A DNA stretch of 64,000 nt from Dyadobacter linearis (GCF_907165045.1 NZ_CAJRAU010000006.1:124001-188000), one strand, 5' to 3'; positions 55,554 through 64,000 are shown, counted from the first letter of the stretch. Notes: generated from the sequence alone by a model not told the origin. Translations and numbers: made by a program.

Positions 55554-55574
55554 TGTCTAAGGTATATGATGGTC

Positions 55575-55769
55575 TTAATGAATCTGTACTTTTCTCAATC
55601 TGGAAGCATTACGCTTCATGAACAGGCGGTCGCCAATAGAAAAATTCTGATAGGAGCTGTTTTTCTTTAATTGGGCTATCAACCACACTCCTATCGCCGC
55701 TGCCAGCATTAATAATGCTACAAAAAGATAGGGAATAAACAGGTAAAAATTTTGAAGGAGCTGTGCCAT
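55575..55769 (-). CDS. Small single-pass membrane protein
   Basis: 64 residues. One long transmembrane helix at about residues 9-33 (YLFIPYLFVALLMLAAAIGV), followed by a basic cytoplasmic tail (QLKKNSS, then FMKRNASRLRKVQIH). No family recognised. The start ATG and the helix make coding plausible. It lies between the candidate small RNA and a hypothetical gene on the same strand, with no sign of operon linkage. Confidence 0.5.
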   Translation of the reverse strand: MAQLLQNFYLFIPYLFVALLMLAAAIGVWLIAQLKKNSSYQNFSIGDRLFMKRNASRLRKVQIH

Positions 55770-55875
55770 GATTTCGGTCAGTCAGGTTATCGTATGTACC
55801 TGAATAAGAAAATATCATACCAGCATAACCAGCTTCCTATTGCATGAAAATGAGGAATTTATGCCACAACTAACT

Positions 55876-56376
55876 TTAAAATTTGGCGTTTACCACCCTC
55901 GTGTCGCAACCTACCACACTCTGACTTACATAGCCGACACTTACTCCTGATACCTTAGATGATTTGTTGGCAGGGACTGAGGCTTTGATCGTGATGATCT
56001 TGGAAGTGACCACAGCCTGTGTTTCGGAAAGGTATTTAAATTCAACCTCAACATTCGTTAAAGCTTTGTTAGTACCGTTCACGATCGTCATATTGTGAAT
56101 CGCAATCCCGCCCACTGACCGCCATTCATTATCCTGGATCTTTATCTTCCCGAGAAGCTCTTCTTTACTGCGCGAAGAAATCGTGTCGAGAGAATCGGTA
56201 CCGCTCAGTACTTCTGTCTTTGAAACGACGACCGGCTTTTCCTTTAAAAAATCAAATTGCTTGTAATAGTATAGCAAATATATAAATGCGCAAACAGGAA
56301 CGAGCGCGCTTATCCATTTGAGCAAGGGAATCAAAAACTTTTTCCACTTACCTCTCTTACTCTTTCTTCCGGGCAT
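55876..56376 (-). CDS. Hypothetical membrane-anchored protein
   Basis: 166 residues. A very basic start (MPGRKSKRGKWKKF) precedes one transmembrane helix (about 15-37, LIPLLKWISALVPVCAFIYL). The periplasmic part ends with a beta-rich domain from about residue 85 (SVGGIAIHNMTIVNGTNKAL, then VEVEFKYLSETQAVVTSK), which resembles FxLYD-like or immunoglobulin-like domains in pattern only. Function unknown. The gene stands alone; the T9SS-protein gene lies upstream on the same strand with a terminator between them. Confidence 0.7.
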   Translation of the reverse strand: MPGRKSKRGKWKKFLIPLLKWISALVPVCAFIYLLYYYKQFDFLKEKPVVVSKTEVLSGTDSLDTISSRSKEELLGKIKIQDNEWRSVGGIAIHNMTIVNGTNKALTNVEVEFKYLSETQAVVTSKIITIKASVPANKSSKVSGVSVGYVSQSVVGCDTRVVNAKF

Positions 56377-56478
56377 ATCGGTGTGCTAAAGGTGGCTAAA
56401 ATGCGGAACATTGGCCGCAAATATATATAATCTGAAATACCAAATTCATACTATATCTGTCGAATCCCTAGTGTCTCT

Positions 56479-56515
56479 AAAAAAAACAAACCGCTGGACA
56501 AAATCCCAGCGGTCT
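56479..56515 (-). terminator. Terminator after the T9SS-exported protein gene
   Basis: On the minus strand an 8-bp stem (ACCGCTGG and CCAGCGGT) with an 8-base loop is followed by TTGTTTTTTTT, about 25 bases past the stop codon at 56540. Confidence 0.88.
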
Positions 56516-56539
56516 GAATGTGTATCGTGTTCAACAAGG

Positions 56540-59101
56540 CTACTGTCTTACAAACCTGTGCGTCAGCACACTTCCATCATTCTGTACTACCTTGACAACA
56601 TAAGTACCTACGGCCAGATTTCTGGTGCTGATACCCGCTGAAAGAGCATTTGAGCTTTCGAATACAGTTTTACCAGCTGTATTGATCACTTGTACAGATT
56701 TAACATTTGACCAGTCGGTTAAAGTGAGTTTCAGATTTTCGTCCGCTCTTACCGGGTTTGGTGAAACGAAAGAAACTTCTGAGAATTTCACGTCTTTGAT
56801 CTGGCTGAGCGAGAACGTTCCGTCCAGGTCAACCATTTTCAGACGGTAGAAATTCTGTCCGCCCGCCGGATTTGCGTCTGAGAAGTTGTAATACTGCGTA
56901 ATCTTGCTTTCCTGATTAGATTTAACTGAACCGATTTTAGACCAGTTCTTACCATTTTTGCTGCGCTCGATATCAAAACGGTCGCTGTTGGATTCCTCAG
57001 CAGTTGACCATGACAATGAGGCTGTAGTACCCTCTGCTGCTGCATTGAAAGTCACAAGCGTAACAGGTAGCGGATCAATAATGCGGAGGTAGTACAATTC
57101 TTCTGCAACCTGAACACCGTCAGTTACATACAATGTGAAAGAATAATCATCTTCCCCGGCAGCCGATGGATCTCCGTTCAGGTCTCCACCTGCCGATATC
57201 GAGAACGAGCCGGGCGCTGCCATCACTCTTGCAGTTGGCGCTTCAAGTGAATAAACCAACGTAGCGCCTGTGCGGCCGCCTATTGCCGATCCGTTACCGT
57301 TTGCGTTTACCGATTCTGAGATATTTTTATTGTAGCTCGACACATTTTCCAAAGTGTATGGGAAAACGCCGCCTGGAAGAATCAGTTTCGGATCTACCAG
57401 GATCGTTTTAGTCAATGTCAGTCCCGTAGGGTTTCCATTTACCAGTATTCCAACTACCACGGTGTAAGTTGTGGTTTCAGTCACCTCATCAAGTTCGCTT
57501 GTCGGCAACAGCTCGCCTGTCGTTGTATTGAAACCTACCCCTGCCGGCAAGCCGGTTGGTGTATTATAGGTAACTGTATTACCGTCCGAAGAAGCTCTGA
57601 TGAATACATTTGATGGAAAACTCTCTCCGCCTACTCCTGCTGGAATTACATCCGAAACGTCATTTAATACGACCACACGAAGTCTTGTAGAGTCCGAAGG
57701 ATTCAATGTGCAACCAGCCCCCTGAACTGAAACTGCTACATAGTCACCATTTGCATTAACAGGAGTTGGGAATGCCGCTGGTGAAGCAATAGGATCTTCA
57801 GTCAGGTTTGTTCTTGAAGTCAAAGGCCCCTGCCAGTAGATCGGATCACCGGTTGTAGTACTTGCAGTAACATTAGGTGTTGCACCGGCAAACTGATAGA
57901 CAAGTTCCGAACTCAGAGTTGGCTTAGGAGTAACTTGTCCTGCGCCGAAAATCCGCACACCCGTAGATCCAAGCAAAGAAAGATTAACTGTACTTCCAAG
58001 GCTTATCCTGATACGATCAAACTGGCCCGTAGACGTATAGTAGAATGGAATGACCACATTCGCAGGTATTCCATTAACCGTTATAAGATCAAGTACATTC
58101 GCATTCAACAAGCTTGATATCGCCGTTGCGGGACCTGCTGCCTGTTCTCCGTTAAATGCCTGGATAGTTAAACCATTAAGCAAATTCGCATTCACAAGAG
58201 CGGTTTGGAAAGACAGGTATACAACAGCCTGGTCGGTAGCCGCAGAAAGTTTTTTGAAATACAGTGATTGAGACAGAGACGCTATTGCAGTAAGATCCAC
58301 TCCACCGCCCCCCAGGCCGGAAGAAGTCGTCAGGCTGTTATCAACGGCACCTGATGGAGTTGAAACAACAGAAGAGAGACTTACATTTAATACGCCATCG
58401 ACCTCGCCAAGCGAAGCAAATACCGGCACACCACAAGCATCTTCCACGGCATCCTCATAGTAGAACGCATTGTAAATATTCAAGGTAAGCTCAGAAATAA
58501 TGTCCAGTGCCTGAGCACGTACCTCTATACGAACCGCATTGAATGTAGCAGTATTGCTAGTAGGAGTAACCGCAATATAGAGATTCGTACCTCCCGCATC
58601 AGTAACAAGTCTTGCAGGCGCAGTTGCAACTGCTGTCCCTGAACTAGTCACGGTGGCACCAGTTCTCAATTGAGCTGTGATTCTGTTTTCAGTAAAAAGA
58701 CTCACGATCCCGAGCAGGTTGGTCAGCAAACCTGTTGCTTCTGGAGCGTCAATTTTAATATAGACTGTCTTTCCGGCTGGAAGGTTTCCAGTAAACCGAA
58801 TCGTCTGGAACACATTTCCTCCGGACACTCCAAGAATAGCTTTCCTTGAATAAAGCGTTGATTTTGTCGCATCACTACCAGACCCATCCAAAGCGCTTCC
58901 GGGCGAAGTAACTGCCGAAAATCCGCAATCTGGCTCTAATAAGTCTCCACAACCGAATGTGCCCGAAGGAGCGGTCTGATTAGCATAAACCTGCGCAAAT
59001 GCTTTGTAGCCGGTCGACAATGTGAGCAGGAAAGCCAGTGCCAAAGCGGACCATGCGACCCGCATTTTGTTATTCAAATTGTAAGTAATGTGATGCTTCA
59101 T
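56540..59101 (-). CDS. Large secreted protein with T9SS type A sorting domain
   Basis: 853 residues with a signal peptide (cleavage near AFA-QVY). The long central part is Thr/Ser/Ala/Gly-rich beta sandwich sequence, with GLPAGVGFNTTTGELLPTSE and a cadherin-like stretch near residues 590-690. A fibronectin-like segment (VTLVTFNAAAEGTTASLSWS, then EESNSDRFDIERSKNGKNWS) leads into the C-terminal sorting domain (FVSPNPVRADENLKLTL to VLTHRFVRQ). No catalytic motif is seen; adhesion or surface-layer function is possible. It has its own terminator. Its upstream region, 59102-59617, is described separately. Confidence 0.85.
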   Translation of the reverse strand: MKHHITYNLNNKMRVAWSALALAFLLTLSTGYKAFAQVYANQTAPSGTFGCGDLLEPDCGFSAVTSPGSALDGSGSDATKSTLYSRKAILGVSGGNVFQTIRFTGNLPAGKTVYIKIDAPEATGLLTNLLGIVSLFTENRITAQLRTGATVTSSGTAVATAPARLVTDAGGTNLYIAVTPTSNTATFNAVRIEVRAQALDIISELTLNIYNAFYYEDAVEDACGVPVFASLGEVDGVLNVSLSSVVSTPSGAVDNSLTTSSGLGGGGVDLTAIASLSQSLYFKKLSAATDQAVVYLSFQTALVNANLLNGLTIQAFNGEQAAGPATAISSLLNANVLDLITVNGIPANVVIPFYYTSTGQFDRIRISLGSTVNLSLLGSTGVRIFGAGQVTPKPTLSSELVYQFAGATPNVTASTTTGDPIYWQGPLTSRTNLTEDPIASPAAFPTPVNANGDYVAVSVQGAGCTLNPSDSTRLRVVVLNDVSDVIPAGVGGESFPSNVFIRASSDGNTVTYNTPTGLPAGVGFNTTTGELLPTSELDEVTETTTYTVVVGILVNGNPTGLTLTKTILVDPKLILPGGVFPYTLENVSSYNKNISESVNANGNGSAIGGRTGATLVYSLEAPTARVMAAPGSFSISAGGDLNGDPSAAGEDDYSFTLYVTDGVQVAEELYYLRIIDPLPVTLVTFNAAAEGTTASLSWSTAEESNSDRFDIERSKNGKNWSKIGSVKSNQESKITQYYNFSDANPAGGQNFYRLKMVDLDGTFSLSQIKDVKFSEVSFVSPNPVRADENLKLTLTDWSNVKSVQVINTAGKTVFESSNALSAGISTRNLAVGTYVVKVVQNDGSVLTHRFVRQ

Positions 59102-59617
59102 ACGTAATGTGATTTTAAAGTTTGAACATGAGTTTTCCGTTAGCCAGGTTGGCTTTTTTTTCGCAGGAAGTGCGCTTTTGAAGAATTTATGATTTGGAAT
59201 GTAAAGTCTCTTCTATGTTGGTTTGGTTGATGATGATTAAAAAGTTTACGAAATGACTAATAACTATAAAATTATTTAAGGCCTTCAAATAAGAGTTACT
59301 TGCAAATTTATCCATAATTAGATCAAAATAAACCCGCATATTATTACTATGCATCAACCCACTATTTCTAGGGAGTAGCGAATAAATTATCGCTACACGG
59401 ACGAATGCAGAAACAACTTTTGCCATCTTTACCACTAACCCCTCCCATAAATTGGATTAATCTTAGTATTTTGAATAAAAATCGGCGATAATATGCCATC
59501 GTGAGTTTTTAAGGCCGTTTACAACCAGAAGGAGTAAGCCCGGATAGGTGTTTTTTTTGGAAGCTAGTTTCCAGATAAGAATAGTAACGCAGAACATTAG
59601 TACCTACTTAGCACATC
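59102..59617. other. Gene-free region between divergent genes
   Basis: 516 bases between the T9SS-protein gene and the LuxR-type gene, AT rich. It holds the leaders and presumably promoters of both. A 5-bp hairpin with a T run on the plus strand (59142-59162) has no gene before it. A minus-strand frame at 59187-59435 (82 codons) has poor protein character. I see no RNA gene or repeat. Confidence 0.6.
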
Positions 59618-60256
59618 ATGAACATTTCATTAGTCCATAAAAACCTACTGCTAGTTGATGCACTAAAAACCCTGTTTGAAATGATCCCTGAATTTGGTAC
59701 CGTTAGTACATATACCTTAGGCGATACATTTCTCGAAGATGCGGAAGTTGCCCCACCAGACCTGCTGATCATGGATTTGGAAACGACGGTACTAGACGGT
59801 CGCGATTTGCTCGAAATCGGACGGAAGCGACTTCCTGAGGAACTGAAAATTGTTGTTTTTTCAGAAATAACCGATGTTCAGAACATCAAACTGATGATCA
59901 AGCGCGGAGTTCAGGGCATTCTTTCACAGTCAACTACATTCGAGGAACTGAAAGAATGTGTCAGCACAATTGCGGCAGGGAATCAATATATTGGAAATTC
60001 ACTCAAAACCTCACTGATCAACAGCGTGTTTACAAGCGATAGCATTGCATTACACCTGTCGCCCAGGGAAAATGAAGTTCTGCAAAGAGTGTGCGGTGGC
60101 AGTACTATCAAAGAAATAGCCTACGATCTGAAACTGAGCGCACATACCGTTCAGTACTACCACCGCAGTGTGATGGATAAATTGAAAGTGAAACGCACTA
60201 CCGATCTGATCGTTTACGCAATACAACATAAACTTTACGTTCCGGAATCTAAATAG
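59618..60256 (+). CDS. LuxR-type response regulator with degenerate receiver domain
   Basis: 212 residues. The N-terminal receiver fold keeps a possible phospho-acceptor Asp53 (LLIMDLETTVLDG). It lacks the acidic pair at the start (MNISLVHKNLLL instead of a DD motif), and the conserved Lys is replaced in GVQGILSQSTT. The C-terminal NarL/LuxR HTH is intact: LSPRENEVLQRVCGGSTIKE and HTVQYYHRSVMDKLKVKR. It is therefore likely to bind DNA, but may work without phosphorylation or with an unusual signal. No kinase is adjacent. It overlaps the convergent aldo/keto reductase gene by 8 bases. Confidence 0.88.
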   Translation: MNISLVHKNLLLVDALKTLFEMIPEFGTVSTYTLGDTFLEDAEVAPPDLLIMDLETTVLDGRDLLEIGRKRLPEELKIVVFSEITDVQNIKLMIKRGVQGILSQSTTFEELKECVSTIAAGNQYIGNSLKTSLINSVFTSDSIALHLSPRENEVLQRVCGGSTIKEIAYDLKLSAHTVQYYHRSVMDKLKVKRTTDLIVYAIQHKLYVPESK

Positions 60257-61307
60257 CCCGGTTACGCAAGAGTGTACCATAAAAATCAGGCAGTGGATTG
60301 AGGTCAGGATTCTTACGCTGATGCCAGTACGGGTACACCGGTGCTTTTTCACTCGCTTCGTCGAGCCTCTTCACTTGTTCAAGACTGAGATTCCAGCCGA
60401 TCGCCCCGAGGTTTTGCCGGAGCTGCTCTTCATTTCTGGCCCCGATTACGATATTGCTGACGGTAGGACGTTGTAAAAGCCAGTTCAGCGCAACCTGTGC
60501 GACCGTTTTCTCAGTTTCAGCCGCAACCTCGTCCAGCACATCGATAAGGTGAAAGAAAAATTCTTCAGGAATAGCTGGTCCTTCTCCACCACCTTGCGCG
60601 ATACGCCCGTCGGCCGGAATGGGCTGGTTTCTGCGATATTTTCCACCCAGTCTGCCGGCAGAAAGCGGGCTCCAAACGATGGTGCCAATTTTCTGATCAA
60701 TCCCCAGCGGCATCAGCTCCCACTCGAATTCCCTGCTGAGAAGCGAATAATGTGCCTGATGCGCAATGTACCTGGCGCAGCCGTAACGTTCTGAAACGGA
60801 AAGTGACTTCATTAAATGCCAGCCGGAGAAATTGGAACAGGCGATATACCTGATTTTTCCATCGCGGATCAGATCGCTTAATGCGCTCAGTGTTTCCTCG
60901 ACCGGCGTAACGCCGTCGAAACCGTGCATATGGTAAATGTCAATATAGTCTGTTTGCAACCTGCGGAGGCTATCTTCACAGGATTTTACCAGACGAAATC
61001 GCGATGATCCGAAATCATTCGGCCCGCTGCCCATTTTGAAAGTAGCCTTGGTTGAGAGAATAATTTTATCCCGCATTCCGATAATCGCCTTGCCTAATAT
61101 TTCCTCTGAAAGTCCCTGAGAATAAACATCTGCGGTATCAAAGAAATTGATCCCCGAGTCCATGCACAGGTTTATCAGGCGCGTGGCTTCATCGACCTGC
61201 GTATTACCCCAGGCTTTGAAAAAATCTCCGCCGCCTCCGAAAGTTCCTGTACCGAAGCTCAAAACCGGCACTTTCAAACCAGATGCTCCTAATTGCCTGA
61301 ATTCCAT
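60249..61307 (-). CDS. Aldo/keto reductase
   Basis: 352 residues. The catalytic set is present: Asp and Tyr in FFDTADVYSQGLSEE, Lys in ILSTKATF and His in DIYHMHGFD, with the NADP-binding end ISNIVIGARNEEQLRQNLGA. It belongs to the YajO/Tas-like group by length and motif. It reduces aldehydes or ketones with NADPH; the substrate is unknown. The upstream gap (61308-61698) contains an orphan terminator pointing toward this gene. The 3' end overlaps the LuxR-type gene by 8 bases. Confidence 0.9.
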   Translation of the reverse strand: MEFRQLGASGLKVPVLSFGTGTFGGGGDFFKAWGNTQVDEATRLINLCMDSGINFFDTADVYSQGLSEEILGKAIIGMRDKIILSTKATFKMGSGPNDFGSSRFRLVKSCEDSLRRLQTDYIDIYHMHGFDGVTPVEETLSALSDLIRDGKIRYIACSNFSGWHLMKSLSVSERYGCARYIAHQAHYSLLSREFEWELMPLGIDQKIGTIVWSPLSAGRLGGKYRRNQPIPADGRIAQGGGEGPAIPEEFFFHLIDVLDEVAAETEKTVAQVALNWLLQRPTVSNIVIGARNEEQLRQNLGAIGWNLSLEQVKRLDEASEKAPVYPYWHQRKNPDLNPLPDFYGTLLRNRAI

Positions 61308-61384
61308 ATTGCCCGAGAAATGCGTTTAGATAAATATTTTCAAAGCCTAAGCAACAAAAATAACGCCAGAATGAAGGGGAAAGG

Positions 61385-61423
61385 CCAAAAAAATAACTTC
61401 CCTGAAAGTTCAGGGAAGTTATT
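61385..61423 (-). terminator. Orphan rho-independent terminator, minus strand
   Basis: A perfect 13-bp inverted repeat (AATAACTTCCCTG and CAGGGAAGTTATT) with a 6-base loop is followed on the minus strand by TTTTTTT-GG. It lies 27 bases past a TAA that ends a minus-strand frame, but no complete gene precedes it on that strand. Confidence 0.85.
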
Positions 61424-61449
61424 CGCATTATTTACTCAACGTTCCTCTA

Positions 61450-61626
61450 TTACTTAACCTTAAAACTGGCCTCGACCGGGGAGATCTGAGGCGCTATATA
61501 GTTTAGGTTCAGAATATGATTCAAATATGGCGAGCGCGGTCCGACCCAGCAACATCGGTTGAGCCAGCGGTTATATCTGATTAACGTTCGGAAAATTAAG
61601 GTCAGCCGCAGCCTATTTTGCTGGAT
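61450..61626 (-). pseudogene. Possible C-terminal remnant of an unidentified gene
   Basis: A frame of about 58 codons without an ATG start ends in ISPVEASFKVK and TAA. It is followed at normal distance by a strong terminator on the same strand. The fragment (for example SPYLNHILNLNYIAPQ) looks protein-like but matches no family I know. Chance could give an open frame of this length; the terminator is the main support. Confidence 0.3.
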
Positions 61627-61698
61627 CAATCACAGATCAGTGTTATATTTAAAGATCAATTATAGTTATTTGAATTTCACCATTAATAATCCTAATCC

Positions 61699-62229
61699 AT
61701 GAACCGTAGAGAAGCTGTTCAAAAAATAACGCTCCTGATGGGAGGCACCCTGTCGGCCCCGCTAATGGCGGGTATTATGGGGGAAAAATTGAATTTTGGG
61801 CCTTCGATATCCATTTCGGAAAATCAGGAAGCGCTACTTGCCGAGGTAGCCGACGTGATCATTCCAACCACCGGAACACCAGGGGCAAAAGCAGCAGGGG
61901 CTGAGAAGTTCATTACCCGGATCATGCGTGACTGCTATCCGATCGACGAGCAAAAGAAATTTTATGACGGGCTGGATAAAGTGGAGGCACTGAGCAAAGA
62001 GACTTACAGCAAAGGATTTGTAGCTCTGGACCCAACCCAGAAAAACGAGATCATCAAGAAAACAACTGTGGCGGACAAGCCTTTTTTCCTGCAAATGAAA
62101 GGGCTTACTGTTACCGGATACTTCACTTCCGAAATTGGCGCGACACAAGCACTTGATTATGTGCCTATTCCGGGAAGATTTGACGGTTCGTGGCCGATGC
62201 CGAAAGGCCAGAAGAGCTGGGCGCTTTAA
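61699..62229 (+). CDS. Gluconate 2-dehydrogenase subunit 3 family protein, Tat-type signal
   Basis: 176 residues. The N-terminus MNRREAVQKITLLMGGTLSA has a twin-arginine-like signal. The body matches the small subunit of membrane-bound FAD gluconate dehydrogenases: ALLAEVADVIIPTTGTPGAKAAGAE and the end FYDGLDKVEAL. This subunit helps export and stabilise the flavoprotein partner, which is the GMC oxidoreductase gene starting 29 bases downstream. In Cytophagales the pair acts on sugars or sugar derivatives in the periplasm. No cytochrome c subunit gene is seen before the window ends. Confidence 0.88.
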   Translation: MNRREAVQKITLLMGGTLSAPLMAGIMGEKLNFGPSISISENQEALLAEVADVIIPTTGTPGAKAAGAEKFITRIMRDCYPIDEQKKFYDGLDKVEALSKETYSKGFVALDPTQKNEIIKKTTVADKPFFLQMKGLTVTGYFTSEIGATQALDYVPIPGRFDGSWPMPKGQKSWAL

Positions 62230-62258
62230 TCTCTAAACCCTATTATAAAAAATCCAAA

Positions 62259-63980
62259 ATGGCGAATCTTAATATTGACGCATTAAAAGAAGTAACCTAC
62301 GATGCCATCGTAATCGGTTCGGGCGTGTCGGGAGGCTGGGCTGCGAAGGAGCTCACAGCCAAAGGTTTGAAGGTTTTGATGCTTGAAAAAGGCAAGAACC
62401 TGGAACATATTACCGGTTATGACAATGCATTAAAAGCACCCTGGGAAACCAAATACAACGGTCGGCTGACCATTAAACAAAAAGAAACGCACCCATTCCT
62501 TTCCCGCGATTATCCGTACAACGAGAACACGGAAAAGTATTGGATGAACGATATGGACGCGCCCTACGAAGAGAAAAAGCGCTTCGACTGGTTTCGTCCG
62601 GATATCGTTGGTGGAAAATCGATTATGTGGGGAAGGCAGTCTTACAGGCTGAGCGACATTGATTTTGAAGCAAATTTGAAAGACGGAATAGCCGTAGACT
62701 GGCCGATCCGGTACAAAGACATTGCGCCGTGGTATTCTTATGTGGAAAAACACGTGGGGATCTCTGGTGAGAAACTGGGGCTTCCGCAATTGCCTGACAG
62801 TGATTTCATTGCCCCGATGGAAATGTATTTTGTTGAGAAAGAAGTCAGAAAGCGCCTTGAAAAGGAATTCCCGGGCCGCAATATGACTATCGGCCGGGTA
62901 GCGAACTTGTCGCAGGCAACCAAGGAACAGCTCGAAGGCGGCCGCTCTCCGTGCCAGTACCGGAACAGGTGTTCGTTTGGCTGCCCCTACGGAGCTTATT
63001 TCAGTACGCAGTCGAGCACATTGCCGCCGGCTATGAAAACCGGATTACTGACTTTGCGCCCGGATTCTGCGGTTCGTGAGATCATTTATGACGGTAAAAA
63101 AGCAGGTGGCCGTGCGACCGGCGTCCGTGTTGTGGACACGAAAACTTTACAGGAAAAAGAATATTTCGCAAATATCATATTCGTCAATGCGAGCGCAATC
63201 GCGTCTGCTGCTTTGTTATTGAATTCTACTTCCGACCGCTTTCCAAATGGAATGGGAAATGATTCCGGCGAGCTGGGACATAACTTAATGGATCACCATT
63301 TCCGCACCGGCGCCAGTGGTGTTTGGGAAGGTGACCTGGATAAATACTATTTCGGTCGCCGCGCAAACGGGATATATGTACCGCGCTACCGCAATATCGG
63401 TAACGACAAGCGGGATTACCTGCGTGGATTTGGCTACCAGGGAGGCGGAGGCCGCCAGGGCTGGCAGCGCAATGTTGCTGAACTGGCTTTCGGTGCCGAT
63501 TTCAAGGAGGAACTGACTACGCCGGGCAACTGGACAATGGGCTTCGGAGGCTTTGGAGAGACTTTGCCTTACCACGATAACTACATGTATCTCAGCAAAG
63601 AAAAGAAAGACAAGTTTGGTATCCCGACTGTCGTATTCGATGCGGACCTTCGTGAAAATGAGAAGAAAATGCGCGTGGATATGATGAATGACGCGGCTGA
63701 AATGCTTGAAAAATCAGGTGTGAAGAATGTAAAAACCTATGACAACGGATCCTATCTTGGAATGGCGATCCACGAAATGGGAACTGCGAGAATGGGCCGC
63801 GACCCAAAAACTTCGGTTCTGAACGGAAATAACCAGCTTCACGCTGTGAAAAACGTATTCGTAACAGATGGTGCTGCCATGACTTCGGCTTCCTGCGTGA
63901 ACCCGTCGCTCACCTACATGGCGCTCACCGCCCGTGCAGTCGACTTCGCAGTCAAAGAAAGCAAGAAGAAGAATATTTGA
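62259..63980 (+). CDS. GMC family oxidoreductase (flavoprotein subunit)
   Basis: 573 residues from ATG 62259 (MANLNIDALKEVTYD). The FAD motif is AIVIGSGVSGGWAAKELTAK near residue 15, then GGKSIMWGRQSYR. A Cys-rich segment (CQYRNRCSFGCPYGAYFS) and the catalytic C-terminal IHEMGTARMG with NPSLTYMALTARA are present. It has no own signal peptide, which fits export together with its Tat-signal partner. It probably oxidises a sugar, sugar alcohol or sugar acid and passes electrons to a quinone or cytochrome. The gene is complete and ends 20 bases before the window edge. Confidence 0.93.
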   Translation: MANLNIDALKEVTYDAIVIGSGVSGGWAAKELTAKGLKVLMLEKGKNLEHITGYDNALKAPWETKYNGRLTIKQKETHPFLSRDYPYNENTEKYWMNDMDAPYEEKKRFDWFRPDIVGGKSIMWGRQSYRLSDIDFEANLKDGIAVDWPIRYKDIAPWYSYVEKHVGISGEKLGLPQLPDSDFIAPMEMYFVEKEVRKRLEKEFPGRNMTIGRVANLSQATKEQLEGGRSPCQYRNRCSFGCPYGAYFSTQSSTLPPAMKTGLLTLRPDSAVREIIYDGKKAGGRATGVRVVDTKTLQEKEYFANIIFVNASAIASAALLLNSTSDRFPNGMGNDSGELGHNLMDHHFRTGASGVWEGDLDKYYFGRRANGIYVPRYRNIGNDKRDYLRGFGYQGGGGRQGWQRNVAELAFGADFKEELTTPGNWTMGFGGFGETLPYHDNYMYLSKEKKDKFGIPTVVFDADLRENEKKMRVDMMNDAAEMLEKSGVKNVKTYDNGSYLGMAIHEMGTARMGRDPKTSVLNGNNQLHAVKNVFVTDGAAMTSASCVNPSLTYMALTARAVDFAVKESKKKNI

Positions 63981-64000
63981 TCGTATAATTTTAGCAGAAA

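Larger units (their letters stand above)
61308..61698. other. Gene-free region with orphan terminator and possible gene remnant
   Basis: 391 bases between the aldo/keto reductase and the Tat-type subunit gene. It contains a minus-strand terminator (61385-61423). A minus-strand frame of about 58 codons, open from about 61626, ends at a TAA at 61450-61452. No ATG-led gene is visible. The last 60 bases before 61699 are AT rich and probably hold the promoter of the oxidoreductase pair. Confidence 0.6.

Noticed and set aside
59142..59162. Small hairpin with T run on the plus strand
   Set aside because: Only a 5-bp stem and no plus-strand gene before it; it lies in the leader of a minus-strand gene.
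59187..59435. Minus-strand open frame of 82 codons in the gap before the T9SS-protein gene
   Set aside because: AT-rich, odd amino-acid composition, no start context, no family resemblance; most likely chance.
1..64000. tRNA, rRNA, integrases, transposases, toxin-antitoxin or restriction systems
   Set aside because: Looked for in the gaps and among the encoded proteins; no cloverleaf, rRNA segment, recombinase or defence-gene motif was seen.

Overview
The window looks like chromosomal DNA from a Bacteroidota bacterium of the order Cytophagales, most like Dyadobacter or a relative in the Spirosomataceae. This is inferred from gene content, not from a database match. The signs are type IX secretion (T9SS) sorting tails on two large secreted proteins, a PorP/SprF-family protein, TonB-dependent and OMP_b-brl-type outer-membrane proteins, TTTC/TTTG-N19-TAnnTTTG-like promoters, few visible Shine-Dalgarno sequences, and the GMC oxidoreductase/gluconate-dehydrogenase-subunit-3 pair common in these genera. 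I see no rRNA, tRNA, CRISPR array, prophage or transposase.

Layout. 1-1.4 kb: sufD (cut by the window edge) and sufC on the minus strand, with a promoter in front of sufC and no sufB. 1.6-4.1 kb: an arginine deiminase family gene followed by a CtlX-like hydrolase. 4.1-11.1 kb: a charged lipoprotein, a TonB receptor coupled to hemW, osmC, two small exported proteins, a GNAT acetyltransferase and a YcxB-like membrane protein. 11.3-15.8 kb: a BatA-like membrane protein, purK-purE and a LysM protein. 15.9-22.5 kb: a large outer-membrane beta-barrel protein and a 1203-residue hybrid histidine kinase. 22.6-31.5 kb: rsmA, mgtE, sdaA, a secreted esterase-GH5 fusion, dtd, mazG and sucB. 31.6-40.5 kb: sucA, a PorP/SprF protein, a TolB-like/beta-barrel protein, a FAD oxidoreductase and cmk. 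40.6-43.1 kb: lutB-lutC and an acetyltransferase.

43.8-52.9 kb is the most coherent accessory block. A minus-strand run (UxaA-type dehydratase, SDR dehydrogenase, FAH-family hydrolase, amidohydrolase-type lactonase, sugar mutarotase, a degenerate endonuclease/exonuclease/phosphatase-fold protein and lutA) faces a divergent AraC regulator that overlaps an adenine deaminase gene. Together these fit a non-phosphorylating L-fucose (6-deoxy-hexose) route ending in pyruvate plus L-lactate. LutABC would then oxidise the lactate to pyruvate. lutA sits at the end of the sugar operon and lutBC lie on the other side of a small secreted-protein gene. The two spacers around the FAH gene carry short tandem repeats arranged as inverted pairs.

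53-64 kb: an ECF sigma factor, rarA, small hypothetical genes, a candidate small RNA, a T9SS-exported 853-residue protein, a LuxR-type regulator with a degenerate receiver domain, an aldo/keto reductase, an orphan terminator with a possible gene remnant, and the Tat-type small subunit plus GMC oxidoreductase pair.

The window is mostly housekeeping. The items most worth following up are the fucose-to-lactate block, the degenerate enzyme inside it, the inverted tandem-repeat spacers, the esterase-GH5 fusion, the candidate small RNA near 55.5 kb and the orphan terminator near 61.4 kb.
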